Shown here in pieces: positions 50,721-54,489 of a stretch of 54,489 bases of DNA. The DNA is from Clostridiales bacterium. GTDB lineage: Bacteria > Bacillota > Clostridia > Lachnospirales > Lachnospiraceae. The notes beneath the pieces were generated by a model. That model was given only the letters and a program-made list of their open reading frames with translations. It did no database searches and was not told the DNA's origin. How positions within the stretch are numbered: position 1 is the stretch's first letter; each line of letters begins with the position of its first letter. The stretch is from positions 1 through 54,489 of the forward strand of contig JAJQEU010000102.1 of NCBI GenBank assembly GCA_021201535.1, given 5' to 3'. The translations under genes were made by a program, and so were the position numbers.

Positions 50721-52670
50721 ATGAAAAAAACGAAATGCTATATTTATACGAGGGTGTCCACTACCATTCAGGTGGACGGGTACAGTCTGGACGCGCAGAA
50801 AGAAAAACTTAAACGTTACGCGGAATTCCAGAATATGGAGATTGTCGGAGAATTTTCTGACGAAGGCAAATCCGGCAAGAGCGTGGCTGGCCGTCCAGAG
50901 TTCCAGAAAATGTTGAAAAATATAGAAGACGGTGTGGACGGGATAGAATTTGTCCTTGTCTTTAAGCTGTCCCGTTTCGGGCGTAATGCTGCGGACGTAC
51001 TTAATTCCCTGCAGATGATGCAGGATTATGGCGTGAACCTGATCTGCGTGGAGGACGGTATAGACAGCTCCAAGGACAGCGGTAAGCTGATGATTTCCGT
51101 CCTGTCTGCCGTTGCGGAGATTGAGCGGGAGAATATTCTGGTCCAGACGATGGAAGGCCGGAAGCAGAAAGCGCGGGAGGGGAAATGGAACGGCGGCTTT
51201 GCCCCTTACGGATACGATCTGGTAAACGGTGAGCTGCAGATCGCGGAGGATGAGGCAGAAATTATCCGCCTCATATACGACAAGTACATCCATACGAATA
51301 TGGGGTTATCCGCGATTGCTGTCTACCTGAACCAGCATGGCTACAAAAAGAAGAAACGGCAGAATAATACACTGGATGCATTCGCAGTCTCGTTTATCAA
51401 GGGTGTGTTGGATAACCCGGTCTATTGCGGAAAACTGGCATTCGGGCGCAGGAAAAATGAGAAGATACCCGGGACAAGGAATGAATACCATACGGTCAAG
51501 CAGGATACCTATATGCTCAGCGAAGGAATCCACGAAGCTATCATTTCGGAAGAGGACTGGCAGCTTGCCCAGCAGAAACGGCAGGCTACAGGCGTCCAGT
51601 ATCCCAAGACCCACAGCCTCGACCATGAGCATATTTTATCCGGCATACTAAAGTGCCCTGTCTGCGGCGGCGGTATGTACGGCAATGTCAACCGCAAGAA
51701 GAAAAAGGACGGCACCCATTATAAAGATTATTTTTACTATGCCTGCAAGCACCGTCTCTGGATTAACGGCCACCACTGTGACTACAGGAAGCAGTGGGGC
51801 GAGGATATTATCAATGATGCAGTGGCGGAGGTAATCGTAAAGCTGGTACAGAACCCCAAATTTGAAGCAGGACTCAGAAAAAAGATTGATTCTAAAATTG
51901 ACGTGAGCGAGATGGAGGCTGAACTGGAAGGGCTGGAAAAGCAGCACCGCCAGTTAAGCGGGGCAAAGGCAAGGTTGGGACAGCAGATGGACAGCCTTGA
52001 CATATCAGACCGTTTCTATGAAAAGAAATATCAGGATATGGAGACCCGTCTGTATCGCCTGTACGACGAGATTGAAGCCGTAGAAAACAGCATGGAAGAA
52101 ATCCGAACCAGAATGTGGAATGTACAGCAGCAGAAAATATCAAGGGATAACGTCTACCAGTTCCTCTTGTATTTTGACAGACTGTATGACAGGTTCACGG
52201 ATTTGGAAAAGAAAAAATTCATGAACAGCTTTGTAGAACAGGTAGACATTTATGAGCAGGAGCAGCCGGATGGCCGAATCCTGAAGCACATCAAATTCCG
52301 GTTTCCTATCTTTTTTGATGATGAGGAAATACAGGATATTAGTTGGGACAACGAAAATACCGTTGAGACGGTGGTATTATTGTCCAAACTTCATTCGAAG
52401 CATCATATAGAGGTAGAATTACATATGGATGAGATGGATTTAACTGCTGCGGAAAGTAAGGCTACCTATGAAGAGATCAAAGCGTACGTCCTGGAGCATA
52501 GCGGATTGAATGTCAGCAATCTTTATATCGCGCAGGTCAAGCAGAAGTATGGTATCATTGAGCGGGAATGCTATAATAAGCCAAAAAGCGAGGATTCCAG
52601 GCAACCGAAGTGTCCGCCGGAGAAAGAGGCGGCGATTACGGAGGCGTTGAAGTATTTTAAAATGATATAG
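50721..52670 (+). CDS. large serine recombinase, element integrase, with an RlmD tail
   Basis: A 649-residue large serine recombinase. The resolvase domain (about 1-150) has Ser13 in YTRVSTTIQ, with downstream LDAQKEKLKRYAEFQ. The recombinase domain and zinc-ribbon (cysteines in LKCPVCGGG and CKHRLW, about 312-355) follow, then a coiled coil (about 390-470). Residues from about 547 (VETVVLLSK) to the end are not recombinase sequence but an RlmD-type tail homologous to the end of rlmD at 29.5-29.8 kb. In the excised circle this gene would instead end with the tail now on rlmD. ATG at 50721 is chosen (GGAG 6 bp upstream); 50709 is possible. Confidence 0.9.
   Translation: MKKTKCYIYTRVSTTIQVDGYSLDAQKEKLKRYAEFQNMEIVGEFSDEGKSGKSVAGRPEFQKMLKNIEDGVDGIEFVLVFKLSRFGRNAADVLNSLQMMQDYGVNLICVEDGIDSSKDSGKLMISVLSAVAEIERENILVQTMEGRKQKAREGKWNGGFAPYGYDLVNGELQIAEDEAEIIRLIYDKYIHTNMGLSAIAVYLNQHGYKKKKRQNNTLDAFAVSFIKGVLDNPVYCGKLAFGRRKNEKIPGTRNEYHTVKQDTYMLSEGIHEAIISEEDWQLAQQKRQATGVQYPKTHSLDHEHILSGILKCPVCGGGMYGNVNRKKKKDGTHYKDYFYYACKHRLWINGHHCDYRKQWGEDIINDAVAEVIVKLVQNPKFEAGLRKKIDSKIDVSEMEAELEGLEKQHRQLSGAKARLGQQMDSLDISDRFYEKKYQDMETRLYRLYDEIEAVENSMEEIRTRMWNVQQQKISRDNVYQFLLYFDRLYDRFTDLEKKKFMNSFVEQVDIYEQEQPDGRILKHIKFRFPIFFDDEEIQDISWDNENTVETVVLLSKLHSKHHIEVELHMDEMDLTAAESKATYEEIKAYVLEHSGLNVSNLYIAQVKQKYGIIERECYNKPKSEDSRQPKCPPEKEAAITEALKYFKMI
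52361..52372 (+). other. attR core inside the recombinase gene
   Basis: CGTTGAGACGGT matches 29503-29514 exactly. The sequence to its left is element (recombinase), that to its right the displaced chromosomal rlmD end. Confidence 0.8.
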
Positions 52671-52703
52671 ACTCGGTGTGTAGAAGGGATTGGCATCCCA
52701 AAA

Positions 52704-52747
52704 GCAGGGCAGACAACGATTGAAACCGATGCCTGCCCTGTTTTTTA
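52704..52747 (+). terminator. terminator after the recombinase/rlmD end
   Basis: CAGGGCAG and CTGCCCTG form a strong stem followed by TTTTTT on the plus strand. It is convergent with the small minus-strand gene that ends at 52745. Confidence 0.8.
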
Positions 52748-52894
52748 ATTATTCTTCGGTTTCATTCCCCAGAAGACCACATTCATAAGAATGACAATTA
52801 TAGCAACAACAATCATGGATACCCAAAATCCCATATTCAAACCAAGGAATTCTGTGGTGTCAAACAGCTTTATCCAAATATCGGTTATAGTCAT
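52745..52894 (-). CDS. 49-residue membrane protein downstream of mgtA
   Basis: A short single-pass protein (MTITDIWIKLFDTTEFLGLN, then a hydrophobic VSMIVVAIIVILMNVVFW). AAGGAGGA lies 8 bp upstream of its ATG (52894), and only 15 bp separate it from the mgtA stop, so it is translated from the same transcript. Small membrane proteins regulate MgtA-type pumps in enterobacteria (MgtS, MgtR); a comparable role is inferred, not shown. Too short for most gene callers. Confidence 0.7.
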   Translation of the reverse strand: MTITDIWIKLFDTTEFLGLNMGFWVSMIVVAIIVILMNVVFWGMKPKNN

Positions 52895-52909
52895 AATAGC
52901 TTTCCTCCT

Positions 52910-54489
52910 TTACAACAGCTCGCCATAATGACGAACGTACGCTTTTTTCAAACTGGTTGCCAGCAGCATATAGAGCAGGATGCATGGAATCAGATAAAGG
53001 AAATAACTTGCTGGCAGTGCAACAAAACCCAGTAATGTTCCCAACGGTGTAAATGGAATAATGGTTAACACTGTGATTCCTGTCAACGTCATCAATGTCA
53101 GAGGAGCGGAGGCACGGCTCTGAAGAAAGGGCAGCTTTGGTGTACGGATCATGAGAATGACCAGAGTCTGGCTCCACATGGACTCCACAAACCATCCCGC
53201 CTGAAACATTGCTATGTATCTGAATTGCAAATCCGCAAGCTCTGCGCCGCTGAAATGGGCGACAAGGTCGTTATACAGAACGCCGCCGGACACAAACAGG
53301 GGACAAAACACGAAGTACATGAAAATATAGGTCGTGAAGTCAAAAATGGAACTGGTCGGCCCGATCCAGATCATAAAGCTTCCCACGCTGGATGCGTCCC
53401 ACTTCCTCGGAACAGCAATGAATTCTTCATCTACATTGTCCCAGGGGATGGCTGTGCAGCTCAGGTCATAGATCAGATTCAGGAAAATCAGGTGTACGCT
53501 CATCATGGGCAGGAACGGCAGCAGCGCCGACGCCGCCAACACAGAAAACATATTGCCGAAGTTGGAGGACGCTGTCATCTTGATATATTTGATCATGTTG
53601 GCGTAGGTCTTACGCCCTTCAATGATCCCTTCCTCCAGCACCATCAGGTCTTTTTCCAGAAGAATAATGTCTGCTGATTCTTTTGCTACATCCACTGCAG
53701 TATCTACAGAGATTCCAATGTCTGCTGCTTTCATGGCGGCGGCGTCATTGATGCCGTCTCCCATAAATCCGACTGTATGTCCGTTTTTCCGCAGAATGGA
53801 TACAATACGGGCTTTTTGACCGGGGGTTAGCTTTGCAAATATATCGGTGATTTCTGCAGCTTCGGCTAGTTCCTCGTCTGTCATATAATCCAGTTCAGAA
53901 CCCAGAAGCATATTTCCAACCTTAAGCCCTACCTGAGCACAGATGGTACGTGTAACCTTATCATTATCCCCCGTTAGAATTTTTGTGTGTACGCCGTGTG
54001 CCGCCAGAGCAGAAATTGCATCGGCAGTTGATTCCTTGGGTGGGTCGAGGAACGCAAGGTATCCGATCAGCACCATATCTGTCTCATCCTTTGCGCTGAA
54101 AACATCAACAGAGGATGGATTGGTTTTGTGGGCGATACACAGAACCCGGAACCCTTTTTCGTTTAGTTCATCTGCCGTCTGCAAAATCCTTTTACGCACA
54201 TCCTCACTCAGAGGCTTCACCTCGCCGTCCAGCTCCACAAAGGAACAGACGGAGAGCATTTCTTCCACAGCGCCCTTGGTGATCATCTGTGTTTTTCCTG
54301 TTCTATCCTGTACAACCGTGGTCAGGCGACGGCGTGAGAAGTCAAAGGGAATCTCATCCACCTTCACATAATGCTCGGACAGATCTGTCAACTGCGGATT
54401 CTCCCGTTCTTCCTCTTCGGTCTTTTGAATGATCGCCAAATCCATCAGATTTTTATACCCGGTCTGGAAATAGCTGTTTAAGTATGCGT
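52910..54489 (-). CDS. mgtA: magnesium-translocating P-type ATPase, partial
   Basis: The C-terminal 526 or so residues of a P3B-type ATPase that imports Mg2+. The reading frame is open to the window edge ([10 protein letters not shown] and on), so the N-terminus lies outside. Visible features are the end of the P-domain hinge [26 protein letters not shown] and [11 protein letters not shown], plus the C-terminal membrane segments with [10 protein letters not shown]. The phosphorylated Asp is upstream of the window. It belongs to the chromosome right of attR. Regulation is not visible in the window. Confidence 0.92.
   Translation of the reverse strand, partial: AYLNSYFQTGYKNLMDLAIIQKTEEEERENPQLTDLSEHYVKVDEIPFDFSRRRLTTVVQDRTGKTQMITKGAVEEMLSVCSFVELDGEVKPLSEDVRKRILQTADELNEKGFRVLCIAHKTNPSSVDVFSAKDETDMVLIGYLAFLDPPKESTADAISALAAHGVHTKILTGDNDKVTRTICAQVGLKVGNMLLGSELDYMTDEELAEAAEITDIFAKLTPGQKARIVSILRKNGHTVGFMGDGINDAAAMKAADIGISVDTAVDVAKESADIILLEKDLMVLEEGIIEGRKTYANMIKYIKMTASSNFGNMFSVLAASALLPFLPMMSVHLIFLNLIYDLSCTAIPWDNVDEEFIAVPRKWDASSVGSFMIWIGPTSSIFDFTTYIFMYFVFCPLFVSGGVLYNDLVAHFSGAELADLQFRYIAMFQAGWFVESMWSQTLVILMIRTPKLPFLQSRASAPLTLMTLTGITVLTIIPFTPLGTLLGFVALPASYFLYLIPCILLYMLLATSLKKAYVRHYGELL

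Larger units (their letters stand above)
29503..52372 (+). mobile_element. integrative mobilizable element in rlmD (about 22.9 kb)
   Basis: The element is bounded by the 12-bp att repeats in rlmD and in the recombinase gene. Contents in order: tnpV, DUF1016 nuclease, parM/parR-like pair, repA-like gene, dnaC-like gene, oriT, DUF3847-like gene, MobA/MobL relaxase, tyrosine recombinase with an invertible promoter, the beta-helix protein operon, a STAND gene, a small ORF and the large serine recombinase. It has mobilization and replication genes but no coupling protein or type IV secretion genes, so it is mobilizable rather than self-conjugative. RumA/rlmD is a recognised ICE target in streptococci, which supports the site assignment. 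Confidence 0.85.

Noticed and set aside
1-54489. CRISPR arrays, tRNA or rRNA genes
   Set aside because: No regularly spaced repeats with spacers, no cloverleaf-like sequence and no rRNA motif were seen by inspection.

Overview
The window looks like a chromosome segment of a spore-forming, anaerobic member of the Bacillota, most likely Lachnospiraceae. It carries a GerA/GerB/Ger(x)C germinant-receptor cluster, spoIIR and several proteins typical of that family, with Gram-positive ribosome-binding sites and terminators throughout. Genus cannot be fixed from the sequence alone. No rRNA, tRNA or CRISPR array was seen.

Core chromosome, left flank (1-29.5 kb): ispE, a GntR/FCD regulator, a GerA-GerB-Ger(x)C set with a short Ger(x)C, and spoIIR come first. 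Next is a methyltransferase followed by a five-gene Dpp/Nik-type ABC importer and a second binding-protein-like lipoprotein. Then come a DUF1934 protein with murI, a secreted FKBP/trigger-factor-like foldase, recJ, a DUF1002 protein, a second methyltransferase, hslO, nadE, a NUDIX hydrolase overlapping pcrA, a small acidic membrane protein, and rlmD.

Integrated element (about 29.50-52.37 kb, roughly 22.9 kb): a large serine recombinase has inserted an integrative mobilizable element into the 3' end of rlmD. Both junctions share CGTTGAGACGGT, and each is followed in frame by an alternative RlmD-type C-terminal tail: one completes rlmD, the other is fused to the recombinase. The backbone comprises TnpV, a DUF1016 nuclease flanked by a TnpV remnant, a ParM/ParR-like partition pair, a RepA_N-like initiator with internal repeats, a DnaC-like loader, a MobQ-type oriT and a MobA/MobL relaxase. 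No type IV secretion genes are present, so transfer would need a helper element. Two promoters 18.6 kb apart carry the same three 11-bp-spaced CTCAAT repeats exactly 21 bp before the -10 box, suggesting one regulator for both.

Cargo (37.6-47.8 kb), the most striking part: a tyrosine recombinase gene ends inside a 25-bp inverted repeat. Its partner lies about 370 bp downstream, and the segment between them contains a consensus promoter (TTGCAT-N17-TATAAT). That promoter now points backwards, away from the downstream operon, so this looks like a phase-variable promoter caught in the OFF state. Downstream is a 1019-residue secreted beta-helix-like protein, then a PqqD-like carrier/recognition protein, an HPr-kinase-like protein, an ABC exporter fused to an S26-type Ser/His peptidase domain, a membrane-anchored protein and a PF14907-like nucleotidyltransferase. 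The set resembles lasso-peptide tailoring and export genes without the cyclase. A convergent NB-ARC/TPR STAND protein follows.

Right flank (52.7-54.5 kb): a 49-residue membrane protein and the C-terminal two thirds or so of an MgtA-type P-type ATPase, both on the minus strand and cut by the window edge.
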